NCBI RefSeq assembly: GCF_002135375.1
Contig: NZ_NEGH01000004.1
Span: 2,773-66,772, forward strand
Length of the DNA: 64,000 bases
Reading direction: 5' to 3'
Source: Acinetobacter sp. ANC 4558
GTDB taxonomy: Bacteria; Pseudomonadota; Gammaproteobacteria; Pseudomonadales; Moraxellaceae
In this document: positions 39,603 to 50,879 of the stretch, piece after piece
How positions within the stretch are numbered: the stretch's first letter is position 1
How the letters are laid out: each line of letters starts with the position of its first letter
Position numbers and translations under genes: made by a program
The notes under the pieces: generated by a model
What the model was told of the DNA's origin: nothing
Seen by the model: the letters and a program-made list of their open reading frames with translations, nothing else
The model's database searches: none

Positions 39603-40305
39603 TTAAGAATTAAATGGTTAAAAAAAAGTTCGTTGTACAGCATAGCGCAAAATGAACTTAAATGTGAATTTTGAAGATATCTTTATGAAGGAAAAATAGT
39701 AAATTAAAAAAATTAAGTTGAGGGCATCATTTTTTAGTACTTTAACTTGGTTTTCTGTTCAGCAGCGAATCTATTCATTAGGGCGTAATCTTTATTGAAA
39801 TAATTATGTTGTTTGTATTTTTTATTTAAATGATTTATTGATAAAAGAATTTAGAAAATAATAAGTTTTAAAATATATATTGGGTTGAATTTTGGGCAAA
39901 TAAATAAAAAATTAAAGTTTAATATTGTCTAAAATTTTATTAAAAGTAATGCATAATTTAAGTGGTGATTTTGTGTAATTTACACCTATTTTTATTTTAG
40001 ATTTACCATGACTTTAGCATAAATATGATTCTTGGTTTTGGGGGGAGATCACATATTACGGTTTACTTTTCATTTAAAAGAGAAATAAAATTCAGCTTTT
40101 CATAAAAAACTGTATTTTAATTTTAAAAAAATCATTCTATTTTTTTATGATTTGAGAATATAATTTTTATCATTTAATTTTAGTATGTTATTAATAATTA
40201 ATTGCTTATGATATTTTTTTAGTAATTTTTTATTAAAGAAAAAAATGAAATTTTAAAAAATAAGTTACGAATCAAAAATAAAAGTTAAAAAGCAGTTTTT
40301 TAAAC

Positions 40306-40334
40306 TTGACATTAATTGTCGAAACAACAAAAAT
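40306..40334 (+). promoter_or_regulatory. ilvI: Candidate distal promoter of ilvI-ilvH-ilvC
   Basis: TTGACA (40306-40311) is followed after 17 bases by AAAAAT (40329-40334, 4 of 6 match). The implied leader to the ilvI start is about 280 bases. Confidence 0.45.
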
Positions 40335-40351
40335 GCTTTCTTTAGTTTTAT

Positions 40352-40522
40352 ATGCCTTTCATCGATCACCCTTCGATAAAGTGTCATGTCATGCAATGGG
40401 CAATTTCTCTAGCCGAGAAGTTGTATAAAGCTTATGAATATGTTTATCCCAATGTGTTCGAAATCTCATATTACTTAATCAGTAATCAGATTGTAAATTT
40501 TTCCTCTTGCGATGAAAACTAG
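40352..40522 (+). other. Unannotated 56-codon frame in the ilv leader
   Basis: ATG 40352 to TAG 40520-40522 encodes MPFIDHPSIKCHVMQWAISL and so on, 56 residues. There is no clear ribosome site and no family is recognised. It lacks the runs of Ile/Val/Leu codons of classical attenuator leaders. It may be a chance frame. Confidence 0.2.
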
Positions 40523-40532
40523 GAAATATGTG

Positions 40533-40541
40533 TGCTATAAC
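40533..40541 (+). promoter_or_regulatory. ilvI: Candidate proximal extended -10 promoter of ilvI
   Basis: TGCTATAAC is an extended -10 element (TGn plus TATAAC) 79 bases before the ilvI start codon. The -35 region TGAAAA is weak. A hairpin CTGCGCA/TGTGCAG (40568-40596) lies between it and the ribosome site. Confidence 0.4.
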
Positions 40542-40619
40542 ATGCATACAATGAATTAATGAAAATACTGCGCAAGTGCATTTTATGTATGTGCAGTGAT
40601 AAAATTAGGGTGAATCACG

Positions 40620-42347
40620 TTGGAACTTTTATCTGGTGGTGACATGCTCGTTCGCGCATTAGCGGACGAAGGCGTTGAACATGTTTTTGGATATCCAGGC
40701 GGCGCTGTACTACATATTTACGACGCGTTCTTTCGACAAGACAAAATTAATCATTACCTCGTGCGACATGAGCAAGCTGCTGGTCATATGGCAGATGCAT
40801 ACTCACGCGTGACAGGTAAAACAGGTGTGGTTCTCGTCACATCTGGTCCAGGTGCTACAAATACTGTTACTCCTATTGCGACGGCATATATGGATTCTAT
40901 CCCGATGGTTATTTTATCGGGACAGGTTGCTTCACATCTCATTGGTGAAGATGCATTCCAAGAAACAGACATGGTGGGTATTTCTCGACCAATCGTGAAA
41001 CATAGTTTCCAAGTGCGTCATGCAAGTGAAATTCCAGCAATTATCAAAAAAGCATTTTATATTGCTTCCAGTGGTCGTCCTGGTCCAGTGGTAATTGATA
41101 TTCCAAAAGATGTCACAAACCCTGTAGATAAATTTGCATACGAATACCCAGAAAAAGTGAAGATGCGTTCTTATCAACCACCGCATCGTGGTCACTCAGG
41201 TCAAATTCGTAAAGCGATTGATGAGCTTTTACATGCAAAACGTCCAGTAATTTACTCTGGTGGTGGTGTGGTTCAAGGGAATGCTTCAGCACAATTAACT
41301 GAGCTTGCACATATTCTAGGGTTCCCTGTAACCAGTACTTTAATGGGCTTAGGCGCATTCTCTGGAAAAGATCCTCAGTTCATTGGAATGTTGGGTATGC
41401 ATGGTACTTATGAAGCCAACATGACAATGCATAATGCAGATGTGATTTTATGTGTGGGTGCTCGTTTCGATGACCGTGTGACGAATAATCCAGCTAAGTT
41501 CTGTCCAAATGCGAAAGTCATTCATATTGATATCGATCCTGCGACGATTTCAAAAACCATTATGGCGCATATTCCAATTGTTGGTGCGGTTGAGCCAGTG
41601 CTTGCAGAGATGTTAGTACAGTTGAAGCAAATGAATGTTTCAAAGCCAAACCCAGAAGCAATTGCAACATGGTGGAGTCAAATTGATGACTGGCGTAAAG
41701 TTCACGGCTTAAAATATGAACCTGCTGTTGATGGTGGTATGAAACCACAGCAAGTGGTTGAAGCGCTAGACAGAATTACCAATAGTGAGGCAATTATTAC
41801 TTCTGATGTTGGTCAGCATCAAATGTTTGGCGCACTTTACTATACTTACATACGTCCACGTCAATGGATTAACTCTGGTGGCTTAGGCACAATGGGAGTA
41901 GGGTTACCATATGCAATGGCTGCAAAATTAGCATTTCCAGATCAACAAGTAGTTTGTATTACGGGTGAAGCATCTATTCAGATGTGTATTCAAGAGCTAT
42001 CAACCTGTAAACAATATGGTCTAAATGTTAAAATTCTTTGTTTAAATAACCGTGCATTAGGTATGGTAAAACAATGGCAAGACATGAATTATGAAGGCCG
42101 TCATTCGAGTTCTTATATAGAGTCTTTACCAGATTTTGCCAAGCTCATGGAAGCTTATGGGCATGTCGGCATTCAAATTGATCATGCGGATGAGCTTGAG
42201 TCTAAACTTGCAGAAGCTATGGCGATTAATGATAAATGTGTATTTATTAACGTCATGGTTGACCGTTCTGAGCATGTATATCCAATGCAAATTGCAGGTC
42301 ACTCAATGCAAGATATGTGGTTAGGCAAAGGGGAGCGTACGTCATGA
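40620..42347 (+). CDS. ilvI: Acetolactate synthase large subunit
   Basis: ThDP enzyme that condenses pyruvate (or pyruvate and 2-ketobutyrate) in the first common step of Val/Leu/Ile synthesis. Of 575 residues, the N-terminal ThDP domain has the catalytic Glu in [14 protein letters not shown], and the FAD-binding middle domain follows. The C-terminal ThDP motif reads GEASIQM...NN, where the usual form is GDGSIQM. It starts with TTG at 40620, supported by AGGGTGA 6 bases upstream and by the conserved MELLSGG beginning. It overlaps ilvH by 4 bases. Confidence 0.97.
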   Translation: MELLSGGDMLVRALADEGVEHVFGYPGGAVLHIYDAFFRQDKINHYLVRHEQAAGHMADAYSRVTGKTGVVLVTSGPGATNTVTPIATAYMDSIPMVILSGQVASHLIGEDAFQETDMVGISRPIVKHSFQVRHASEIPAIIKKAFYIASSGRPGPVVIDIPKDVTNPVDKFAYEYPEKVKMRSYQPPHRGHSGQIRKAIDELLHAKRPVIYSGGGVVQGNASAQLTELAHILGFPVTSTLMGLGAFSGKDPQFIGMLGMHGTYEANMTMHNADVILCVGARFDDRVTNNPAKFCPNAKVIHIDIDPATISKTIMAHIPIVGAVEPVLAEMLVQLKQMNVSKPNPEAIATWWSQIDDWRKVHGLKYEPAVDGGMKPQQVVEALDRITNSEAIITSDVGQHQMFGALYYTYIRPRQWINSGGLGTMGVGLPYAMAAKLAFPDQQVVCITGEASIQMCIQELSTCKQYGLNVKILCLNNRALGMVKQWQDMNYEGRHSSSYIESLPDFAKLMEAYGHVGIQIDHADELESKLAEAMAINDKCVFINVMVDRSEHVYPMQIAGHSMQDMWLGKGERTS

Positions 42348-42835
42348 GACATATTATTTCTGTTCTTGTAGAAAATGAATCTGGCGCACTTTCTCGATTG
42401 GTTGGATTATTTTCTCAACGTGGTTATAACATTGAGAGTTTAAATGTTGCACCAACAGAAGATCCAACGTTATCTCGTCTGACATTAACAACCTATGGTG
42501 ATGATCATAAAATTGAGCAAATCACCAAACAACTAAATAAATTGGTTGAAGTTGTTAAAGTTGTAGATTTATCTGAAGGCGCACATATTGAACGTGAGTT
42601 GATGCTGATTAAAGTAAAAGCATCAGGTTCTGCACGAGATGAAATCAAACGTACTGCGGATATTTTCCGTGGTCAGATTGTAGATGTAACGCCAACGACA
42701 TATACCATTCAATTGGCAGGTACTACAGAAAAGCTAGATGCCTTCATTGATGCTTTAGCTGAAAATACAATTTTAGAAGTTGTACGTTCGGGTGTATCTG
42801 GCATTGCACGTGGTGAAAAAGTTTTAACAGTTTAA
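42344..42835 (+). CDS. ilvH: Acetolactate synthase regulatory small subunit
   Basis: Regulatory subunit of 163 residues that activates IlvI and confers valine feedback inhibition. It has an N-terminal ACT domain ([20 protein letters not shown]) and a C-terminal ACT-like domain. ATG 42344 overlaps the ilvI stop (ATGA), showing translational coupling. Confidence 0.97.
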   Translation: MRHIISVLVENESGALSRLVGLFSQRGYNIESLNVAPTEDPTLSRLTLTTYGDDHKIEQITKQLNKLVEVVKVVDLSEGAHIERELMLIKVKASGSARDEIKRTADIFRGQIVDVTPTTYTIQLAGTTEKLDAFIDALAENTILEVVRSGVSGIARGEKVLTV

Positions 42836-42849
42836 TTTTTAATATATTT

Positions 42850-42872
42850 CCTCTCCTAATGATAAGGAGAGG
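42850..42872 (+). other. Hairpin between ilvH and ilvC
   Basis: CCTCTCCT pairs perfectly with AGGAGAGG around a 7-base loop, 14 bases after the ilvH stop. There is no U-run (GTTTAG follows). It may damp read-through or protect the ilvI-ilvH message, uncoupling ilvC expression. Confidence 0.55.
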
Positions 42873-42910
42873 GTTTAGTCAAATGACATTAATATTGATC
42901 ATGGGACTAA

Positions 42911-43957
<1,047 letters not shown>

Positions 43958-43975
43958 GATTTAAGTTTCTCTAAT

Positions 43976-44005
43976 AAAAGGCCCATGCTTTGTCGTGGGC
44001 TTTTT
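43976..44005 (+). terminator. Terminator of ilv operon
   Basis: GCCCA/TGGGC stem extended by A-T pairs, followed by TTTTT, 18 bases past the ilvC stop. Confidence 0.82.
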
Positions 44006-44042
44006 ATTGTGTTAATTTTGCACCATGTTTAACATTTAGAAA

Positions 44043-44867
44043 ATGAAGATGAATTTTTATAAAAAATTAGCATTGATGAGTATAGGTTACTTTTCCTTAA
44101 ATTTAAGTTATGCGGATAACCTGAATAATGAATCTATAAAATCACTTATGGTGATTAATAATGTAGACGTACAGGTCAGCCGTGCTTTAAAAACACCAAG
44201 TGGCGCTTATTTGTTGCAAATGGGTTCAGGCTATTGGAAACCTAATGCAACTTTATATGATATTTCTCAAAATAAAATGACATATTTAGAGGGGGTGCAA
44301 AAAGGGAATAACATTCAATTTGTGAGTTCTGAAAATAATGGAATAGTAAAAAATAATATTAATTTAGATGGGAGTTTAGATGTTGAAACAGGTATTTATC
44401 GTTCAATATTAAATGATCGATTAGAAGGCTTTAAGCAAGAGCTGGTTTTTTTACCCTTGATTAATATAAAAAATAGACCTACATTTTTATTTAAATTTTA
44501 TGGTACTGAAAATAAAGAAACAGGCGAGAAAATTATTCAAAAAGTTGAAGTCATTGATAGAAAAACCAAACAAATTTATCAGCAGTTGACAGGTTTTAGT
44601 GCTTATGCAACGGGAATCCAATATATAGATTTAAATTTTGATGGTTATTTTGACTTGATTTTAAAAGATACATCATCTGCATTGGGCGATGGCGAACATT
44701 CAATTTATTGGATGTATAATCCTGAAACTAAAAAATTCCAAAGATCACCTCAATTAGAAGTACTAGGAGGTTCACCAGTGATTGATATTGAAAAAAAACA
44801 GGTTGATTTTGGTAATGGGCATAAATTTGAAATAAAAGACGGGCAGTTTTATAAAATAAAAAATTAA
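44043..44867 (+). CDS. Exported protein of unknown function (possibly XAC2610-like)
   Basis: A protein of 274 residues with a probable signal peptide (about 1-24, ending LSYA). Most of the chain is beta-rich. Near residue 200 an acidic DLNFDGYFDLIL segment resembles the calcium-binding FG-GAP-like motif of XAC2610-type proteins. No enzyme motif is visible. The next gene is 276 bases downstream, so it is probably monocistronic. Function cannot be assigned. Confidence 0.7.
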   Translation: MKMNFYKKLALMSIGYFSLNLSYADNLNNESIKSLMVINNVDVQVSRALKTPSGAYLLQMGSGYWKPNATLYDISQNKMTYLEGVQKGNNIQFVSSENNGIVKNNINLDGSLDVETGIYRSILNDRLEGFKQELVFLPLINIKNRPTFLFKFYGTENKETGEKIIQKVEVIDRKTKQIYQQLTGFSAYATGIQYIDLNFDGYFDLILKDTSSALGDGEHSIYWMYNPETKKFQRSPQLEVLGGSPVIDIEKKQVDFGNGHKFEIKDGQFYKIKN

Positions 44868-45143
44868 ATGCTATTGAGATTGAAAAATACTGAGCTATCT
44901 CGTATAAATTTTTTATGTGTACGATTTTATGCGAGTAGCGATCTTTGAAAATAACTTGATTAAGGTGAGGGAGTTGAATGTATTTTGAATGAATGGGTGT
45001 TTTATTACTTTTAAAATACCGTTAATATTCTTGAAATATGTTTAATGAATTGTTACATGGTTTACATAAGCATAAAAAAAGTTTCATGAAAGCGTCATAT
45101 CAAAATCTTACGCTATAGATAAAAATAAATAAGTAGATAAGCA

Positions 45144-46430
45144 ATGACACAGTCCTATGCTGCAAGCTTTTTAAAGCAACAAGAAATACGGGAGGGATTT
45201 AAGTTCTATTTTAAGCAAGCAAATTTCAGAAATGATTTACTTGAAGATCATACTCAACTTCTAGAAGCATTGGTAAGACCTAGACTGAGGATAGCAATTA
45301 TTACAGAAACTTGGCCTCCTGAAGTCAATGGTGTTGCATTTTCATTGGCTCATTTGTGTAAAGGATTGCAACAATTAGGTCATAAAATTTTATTAATTAG
45401 ACCAATACAAAAAGTCACTTATGAAGCATTTAAACCGAATAAAGAATGTTTGGTCAGACCACATAAAATTCCAAAATATCAACAGTTGCAATTTGGATGG
45501 CCACAATATTTTAAAGTGGCTTCAGCAATTGAAGAGTTTTCACCACAAGTGGTTCATATTGTTACAGAAGGCCCATTGGGTTTAGTCGCTTTACAGGTTG
45601 CAAAGTCGAAAAAAATACCTATTTCGAGTGGCTTCCATTCGCCATTTCAAGATTTAAGTCGTTTTTTTGATCTTGCGATGTTGGTCAAACCGATTCAAAA
45701 ATATTTAAGGTGGTTTCATAATAGTACTCAAATTACTTGTGTACCCAGTAAAGATACAGAAAATGCCTTACGGCAGTTTGGTGTGACCTGTCCATTGAGA
45801 GTTGTTGAGGGTGGGGTTGATGTGAATGTATTTCATCCTCAACATCGTTCGATTCAACTCAGACGAAAATGGGGGGTGAATGATGTAACCACAGTGCTTT
45901 TGTATGTGGGGAGATTGTCTCCTGAGAAAGAAATTTCAGTATTGATCAAAAGTTATCAAGCCATGTTGAACTCAGGTCAGCAGGTAAAATTGGTTATTGT
46001 TGGTGATGGACCAGAACGCGAACATTTGGTGAAAATGGATGAGAAAAATCAAATTATTTTTACTGGGGTTTTAACGGGGAAAGATTTGGCGAGTGCGTAT
46101 GCGAGTGCGGATGTTTTTATCTTCCCGAGTCAAGTTGAGACATTTGGAAATGTCGTACTTGAAGCAATGGCGAGTGGGCTGCCGATAGTCGCATATGATT
46201 ATGCATGCGCGAATTTGCATGTTTCACATGGAACAATGGGGTGGTTAATACCACTAGGGAGTGTTGATAAGTTTATGTTGCAAATATATCAATTACCCGA
46301 AAAGTCAGTGTTAAATGAAATGGGGCAGCAGGCGCGTACCAAAGTACAAACTGTCAGTTGGCAACGTCCTGTTCAGCAATTTGAAGATGCACTTTATGAT
46401 GCCACTAAAGAGAATGTGATGACAGCATAG
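45144..46430 (+). CDS. GT4-family glycosyltransferase
   Basis: A retaining GT-B glycosyltransferase of 428 residues. A short N-terminal extension (1-45) precedes the acceptor domain IAIITETWPPEVNGVAFSLA. The donor domain has LLYVGRLSPEKE, VGDGPEREHL and the EX7E-type PSQVETFGNVVLEAMASGLP. The WPPEVNGV beginning is typical of MgtA/PimB-like lipid-linked mannosyl- or glucosyltransferases. A PAP2 phosphatase gene follows 46 bases later, which suggests glycolipid work; the real donor and acceptor are unknown. Confidence 0.88.
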   Translation: MTQSYAASFLKQQEIREGFKFYFKQANFRNDLLEDHTQLLEALVRPRLRIAIITETWPPEVNGVAFSLAHLCKGLQQLGHKILLIRPIQKVTYEAFKPNKECLVRPHKIPKYQQLQFGWPQYFKVASAIEEFSPQVVHIVTEGPLGLVALQVAKSKKIPISSGFHSPFQDLSRFFDLAMLVKPIQKYLRWFHNSTQITCVPSKDTENALRQFGVTCPLRVVEGGVDVNVFHPQHRSIQLRRKWGVNDVTTVLLYVGRLSPEKEISVLIKSYQAMLNSGQQVKLVIVGDGPEREHLVKMDEKNQIIFTGVLTGKDLASAYASADVFIFPSQVETFGNVVLEAMASGLPIVAYDYACANLHVSHGTMGWLIPLGSVDKFMLQIYQLPEKSVLNEMGQQARTKVQTVSWQRPVQQFEDALYDATKENVMTA

Positions 46431-46476
46431 TGTTAGTTGCTTGTGAAGGCATCTGAGTTGAAAGAGGGGAAATAGA

Positions 46477-47043
46477 ATGGGGAATTTAAAAGATTTATCT
46501 AAGATATATAAAATTAAAATGCTTAATTTAGATTTAAAAGGCTGTTTATATTTAAATCAATGGTCACATCAACAGCAAATTGCCAATTTTTTTAAAGTGA
46601 TTAGCCGTTTGGGTAATGGTGTATTTTGGTATGTCATGCTGTTTATTGTATGGGTGATGAATGGTGTGATGTTTAGTTTGCAGATCATTTATTTGTTGTT
46701 AAGTTGTTCAATGGGTACAGCGATTTATAAAATTTTAAAAGTAAAAACAACGAGACCTAGACCATATCAAGTACATCAAGTGATTCGTTTGGGAGAACAT
46801 CCTCTAGATCATTTTAGTTTTCCTTCAGGACATACGTTACATGCAGTAATGGTGACGATGGTGTTGGGTTTTATTCAACCCATACTATTGATTTTAATGC
46901 TGCCATTTACGATTTTGGTTGCACTTTCTCGGATGATTCTAGGACTACATTATCCAAGTGATGTTATTGTTGGTGCACTCATTGGTGCAACAATGGCATG
47001 TGGAATTATTTTATTTGCGCCATTATTACAGATTAAGCTTTAA
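46477..47043 (+). CDS. PAP2-type membrane phosphatase
   Basis: A membrane protein of 188 residues with about five helices. All three PAP2 catalytic motifs are present: KVKTTRPRP (about 88-96), FPSGHT (about 115-120) and SRMILGLHYPSD (about 150-161). Such enzymes dephosphorylate phosphatidylglycerol phosphate, phosphatidate or undecaprenyl pyrophosphate on the periplasmic side. Probably co-transcribed with the preceding glycosyltransferase. Confidence 0.88.
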   Translation: MGNLKDLSKIYKIKMLNLDLKGCLYLNQWSHQQQIANFFKVISRLGNGVFWYVMLFIVWVMNGVMFSLQIIYLLLSCSMGTAIYKILKVKTTRPRPYQVHQVIRLGEHPLDHFSFPSGHTLHAVMVTMVLGFIQPILLILMLPFTILVALSRMILGLHYPSDVIVGALIGATMACGIILFAPLLQIKL

Positions 47044-47150
47044 ATTTTACATCATTAAAATCTTCAAGACGATCATGAATTTTATATTGATACAGCCATG
47101 GGGAAGTTTGTTAAAATAAAGAATATTTTATCGATGTTAAAGGAATACTG

Positions 47151-47351
47151 ATGGGTTTACGTTGGACAGATACAATTGATATTGCCATTGAACTTTATGA
47201 AGCACATCCTGATGTAGATCCTCAGTGGATTCGCTTTACAGATTTACATGCTTGGATTTGTGCACTTCCAGACTTTAGTGATGATCCGACAAAATCTACA
47301 GAAGGGCTTCTAGAAGCAATTCAAATGGCTTGGATTGATGAAGCAAGCTAA
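47151..47351 (+). CDS. iscX: Fe-S cluster assembly protein IscX
   Basis: A small acidic protein of 66 residues with the IscX pattern LRWTDTIDIAIELYEAHPDV and a C-terminal LLEAIQMAWIDEAS. It binds IscS and iron and modulates the ISC machine. SD AAAGGA lies 7 bases upstream. In enterobacteria it ends the isc operon; here it stands apart, 110 bases ahead of ndk. Confidence 0.95.
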   Translation: MGLRWTDTIDIAIELYEAHPDVDPQWIRFTDLHAWICALPDFSDDPTKSTEGLLEAIQMAWIDEAS

Positions 47352-47412
47352 TTTTAGCATCGAAAAATCATTTTTTTTACATTCAAAAAGCAGTATTTGG
47401 CACATTTTTCGG

Positions 47413-47418
47413 TATAAT
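47413..47418 (+). promoter_or_regulatory. ndk: -10 box of ndk
   Basis: A consensus TATAAT lies 43 bases before the ndk ATG. The -35 position (GCAGTA) is poor. Confidence 0.5.
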
Positions 47419-47460
47419 GCGCCAAATTTTCCTGTCTAACATTGACTGAAGGAGCCAATC

Positions 47461-47892
47461 ATGGCTATCGAACGCACATTATCTATCGTAAAACCAGACG
47501 CAGTTGCTAAAAATCACATTGGTGATATCTTTGCTCGTTTTGAAAAAGCTGAGCTTAAAATCGTAGCAACTAAAATGAAGCAACTTTCTCAAGCTGAAGC
47601 AGAAGGTTTCTATGCTGAGCACAAAGAACGTGGTTTCTTTGCTGACTTAGTTGCGTTCATGACTTCAGGCCCAGTTGTTGTTTCTGTTCTTGAAGGTGAA
47701 AATGCAGTTCTTGCTCACCGTGAAATTTTAGGTGCAACAAATCCTAAAGAAGCTGCTCCTGGTACTATTCGTGCTGATTTCGCTGTAAGCATCGACGAAA
47801 ATGCTGCACATGGTTCTGACTCAGTTGCATCTGCAGAGCGTGAAGTTAACTACTTCTTTGCTCAAACTGAAGTTTGCCCACGTACTCGTTAA
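47461..47892 (+). CDS. ndk: Nucleoside diphosphate kinase
   Basis: Balances NTP and dNTP pools through a phospho-histidine intermediate. At 143 residues it is complete, with [10 protein letters not shown] at the N-terminus and the active-site histidine in NAAHGSDS (about residue 117). A strong AAGGAG site precedes it, and codon use suggests high expression. Confidence 0.98.
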   Translation: MAIERTLSIVKPDAVAKNHIGDIFARFEKAELKIVATKMKQLSQAEAEGFYAEHKERGFFADLVAFMTSGPVVVSVLEGENAVLAHREILGATNPKEAAPGTIRADFAVSIDENAAHGSDSVASAEREVNYFFAQTEVCPRTR

Positions 47893-47904
47893 TTCGAAGT
47901 ATTC

Positions 47905-47943
47905 AAACCAGATAAGTGATATTATACTTATCTGGTTTTTTTA
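47905..47943 (+). terminator. Terminator of ndk
   Basis: A 13-bp perfect stem (AAACCAGATAAGT with ACTTATCTGGTTT, 8-base loop) followed by T-run. Confidence 0.93.
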
Positions 47944-48016
47944 TTCCTGAAATAAAATTTCGCTTATTTATTGAGCTACTCCCTCTCACCCATAGATATG
48001 ATTTAGGTAAATACAC

Positions 48017-49252
48017 ATGAGTACTGAAGTGGTCGCTGTACCTGAAATTTCGGTTGAACAGCAACAATCTCCGTCCGCTCCTGCACAGCAAAATACTGTG
48101 AAGAAGGTGAATTTACTGGGTATGTCTCGTCCTCAAATGGAAAAGTTCTTCGAAGACATCGGAGAGAAAAAATTTCGTGCAGGACAGGTGATGAAGTGGA
48201 TTCATCAATTTTTTGTTACTGATTTTGCTGAAATGACAAATATCTCAGGAAAGTTACGTGAAAAATTAGAAAAAGTGGCAGAAATAACTGCACCAGAAGT
48301 TGTTCATCGTAATTATTCTAAAGATGGAACACGTAAGTGGGTATTTCGTGTGGGTGATGGTGCAGGTTCTTTGGTTGAAACAGTCCTTATCCCTGCGGAA
48401 GATAAAACAGGTTCGCGTAAAACATTATGTATTTCCTCCCAAGTTGGTTGTGCTTTAGATTGCTCATTTTGCTCGACAGGAAAGCAAGGATTTCAGCGTG
48501 ACTTGAGTCAAGCTGAGATTATTGGACAGCTTTGGATGGCAAATCTATCTTATATGGAAGATGTGCCAGTTGCAGAGCGTGAGCGTTCGGTGACCAATGT
48601 CGTGATGATGGGAATGGGCGAACCATTATTAAATTATGATGCTGTTTTAAATTCGATGCGCATTATGTTAGATGATTTTGCATATGGCATGTCTAAGCGT
48701 CGCGTGACTTTATCTACATCGGGTGTTGTCCCTAAAATTGATCAATTAGCAGAAGATATTGATGTTGCGCTTGCAATTTCTTTACATGCACCTAATGATG
48801 AATTACGTAATGAATTGGTACCAATTAATAAAAAATATCCATTAGAACAACTGATTGCATCATGTCAGCGTTATATTAAAAAAGATGGGAATGAAAGTTC
48901 ACGTAAACATGTGACGATTGAATATGTTATGTTGGATGGTGTAAATGATAGCCTAGAACATGCAAAACAAATGATTAAGCTATTGAAAAATTTACCAAGT
49001 AAAATTAATTTAATACCATTTAACCCATTTCCACATGCACCTTATGGGCGCTCGAGTCGAAATCGTATTATTGCTTTTCAAAAGATGCTATCTGATGCAG
49101 GTTTTGTGTGCACAATTCGTCAAACACGGGGGGATGATATTGATGCGGCATGTGGTCAATTGGTGGGGCAAGTTGCAGATAAAACACGTCGTGCAGAACA
49201 ATGGAAAAAGAAAATTGCTGCACAAGGCGAAATAATACGCTCACGGGAATAA
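48017..49252 (+). CDS. rlmN: Dual-specificity 23S rRNA/tRNA adenine-C2 methyltransferase RlmN
   Basis: Radical-SAM enzyme that methylates A2503 of 23S rRNA and A37 of some tRNAs. The [4Fe-4S] motif is CALDCSFC, with GKQGFQRDL after it. The second catalytic Cys is near the C-terminus in [15 protein letters not shown]. An N-terminal extension of about 30 residues, rich in Gln/Ser/Pro, precedes [14 protein letters not shown]. First of a run rlmN-pilF-rodZ-ispG-hisS-yfgM-bamB that is well conserved. Confidence 0.97.
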   Translation: MSTEVVAVPEISVEQQQSPSAPAQQNTVKKVNLLGMSRPQMEKFFEDIGEKKFRAGQVMKWIHQFFVTDFAEMTNISGKLREKLEKVAEITAPEVVHRNYSKDGTRKWVFRVGDGAGSLVETVLIPAEDKTGSRKTLCISSQVGCALDCSFCSTGKQGFQRDLSQAEIIGQLWMANLSYMEDVPVAERERSVTNVVMMGMGEPLLNYDAVLNSMRIMLDDFAYGMSKRRVTLSTSGVVPKIDQLAEDIDVALAISLHAPNDELRNELVPINKKYPLEQLIASCQRYIKKDGNESSRKHVTIEYVMLDGVNDSLEHAKQMIKLLKNLPSKINLIPFNPFPHAPYGRSSRNRIIAFQKMLSDAGFVCTIRQTRGDDIDAACGQLVGQVADKTRRAEQWKKKIAAQGEIIRSRE

Positions 49253-49273
49253 TGAATAATAAGGGGAAGTTCA

Positions 49274-50077
49274 TTGAGTCGGCATAATTTTAAAAAAATA
49301 TTCGCTTTAACAGTATGTTCTGCTATTTTTTTAATAGTGGGATGTCAAACGACAACAAGCTTAAGAACTGATCCTAAAAAAGCCGTACAAGTACGCACTC
49401 AAATGGCCGCAGAATATATCAAACAAAATGATTATAATGCGGCTAAAAGAGAACTTGATACTGCATTAGAGCAAAATTCACGAGATGCGAATGCAAATAT
49501 GATGATGGGTGTACTTCTACAACGAGAAGGAAGTCCCGTAAATATAGAAAAAGCTGAACGTTATTTTAAAACTGCAATTGCGATTGAGCCAAAAAATGCG
49601 CAAGTTCGTAACAACTATGGTACGTATTTATACCAGTTGGGACGATATAATGATGCGTTGCCACAATTTGAAATTGCAGGCTCAACATTAGGTTACGATC
49701 AGCGTTATACTGCCTATGAAAATAGAGGCGTAATTTATGTGAAATTGAATGATATAGTAAATGCTGAAAAATCATTTAATCAAGCATTACATGTGCATCG
49801 TGATTCTTATGTTTCAATGATAGAATTAGCGGAAATTAATTATTTTCGTCAAGATCTTCCCTCTGCTATGAAATTTTATCAACAAGCGGTAAATTTAGTT
49901 GGGGAAAAGAGTTTAAATGCACGTGCGTTGTGGGTTGGTATTCGGCTTGCGCGTGCAAAGAGCAATCCATTGGAAATGCAGACGCTTGTAAATCAATTAC
50001 GAGCTTTATACCCTGATAGTCCAGAATATCAACGTTATTTGCAATTACAGTACAGTACTGAGGTCGTATGGAAATAA
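49274..50077 (+). CDS. pilF: Type IV pilus biogenesis/stability lipoprotein PilF (PilW)
   Basis: TPR lipoprotein that brings the PilQ secretin to the outer membrane. Signal peptide with lipobox LIVGC (Cys24), then about six TPRs (AAEYIKQNDYNAAKRELDTA and similar) over 267 residues. It starts with TTG at 49274, supported by AAGGGGAA 6 bases upstream. It overlaps the next gene by 10 bases. Needed for twitching and natural transformation in relatives. Confidence 0.92.
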   Translation: MSRHNFKKIFALTVCSAIFLIVGCQTTTSLRTDPKKAVQVRTQMAAEYIKQNDYNAAKRELDTALEQNSRDANANMMMGVLLQREGSPVNIEKAERYFKTAIAIEPKNAQVRNNYGTYLYQLGRYNDALPQFEIAGSTLGYDQRYTAYENRGVIYVKLNDIVNAEKSFNQALHVHRDSYVSMIELAEINYFRQDLPSAMKFYQQAVNLVGEKSLNARALWVGIRLARAKSNPLEMQTLVNQLRALYPDSPEYQRYLQLQYSTEVVWK

Positions 50078-50856
50078 ATCCTAATTCAAAGCAATCAACA
50101 GGTGTAACTACCGAAACAAACGCATTAGGAAATGTTCAACGTTCAGGTGAGTACTTACGTCAGGTTCGATTGGAAAAAAATATTGAACTTGATGATGTGG
50201 CAAATGAAATTAAAATTCCGACCAAAACTTTAATCGCGCTTGAGCAGGATGACTATGCCTCTTTGCCTGAAGCAACTTTTATCAAAGGTTATTATCGGAT
50301 ATATGCTAAATATTTGAATGTTGATGCAACTGAAATTATTCAGCGTTTTGATGAAGTACGCAAAAATGATGCTGAGCTATTACCGAATCATGAATTAAAT
50401 AACTCACCGATTCGAATTATGGGTAAACTGCCTGGCTCTAATCATGATCGTAATCGGAAATGGTTAAAGCGTATTGGTCTTATTGTGGTTGTCATTGCTA
50501 TTTTGGCAGCTTTATTTTCGGTGGTTCAAAACTGGACAGGTAAGGACGGAAATATTGCTGAAACATCAGTTGGAGCAAATGATGTTCAAGTGATTGCAAT
50601 GGATTCAGATGGTGCTGTATCTGGCGATCAACTGAAGCTTGAGTTTAGCAGACCAACATCAATCAATATTATCGATTCGACAGGTAAAGTATTGGCAACA
50701 GGTCGCCAGTCTTCAACGGTGAATTTAAGTGGTGAAACACCATTCCAAATTCGTTTAGATGATGCAACTGCTGTGACATTAAGTTTGAATAATGAAAAAA
50801 TTTCATTGTCACCATATACCGTAAATGGAAAAGCAGAATTCCGCTTATCACGTTAA
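50068..50856 (+). CDS. RodZ-like helix-turn-helix membrane protein
   Basis: A protein of 262 residues with a cytoplasmic HTH_25 domain (about 25-95, YLRQVRLEKNIELDDVANEI), a basic linker, one transmembrane helix (about 135-153) and a periplasmic DUF4115-type beta domain. In rods RodZ links MreB to the elongasome. Acinetobacter are coccobacilli, so a shape role is plausible but inferred. Overlaps pilF and lies 23 bases before ispG. Confidence 0.88.
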   Translation: MEINPNSKQSTGVTTETNALGNVQRSGEYLRQVRLEKNIELDDVANEIKIPTKTLIALEQDDYASLPEATFIKGYYRIYAKYLNVDATEIIQRFDEVRKNDAELLPNHELNNSPIRIMGKLPGSNHDRNRKWLKRIGLIVVVIAILAALFSVVQNWTGKDGNIAETSVGANDVQVIAMDSDGAVSGDQLKLEFSRPTSINIIDSTGKVLATGRQSSTVNLSGETPFQIRLDDATAVTLSLNNEKISLSPYTVNGKAEFRLSR

Positions 50857-50879
50857 TTGTTGAATAGTAGAGCGAAATA

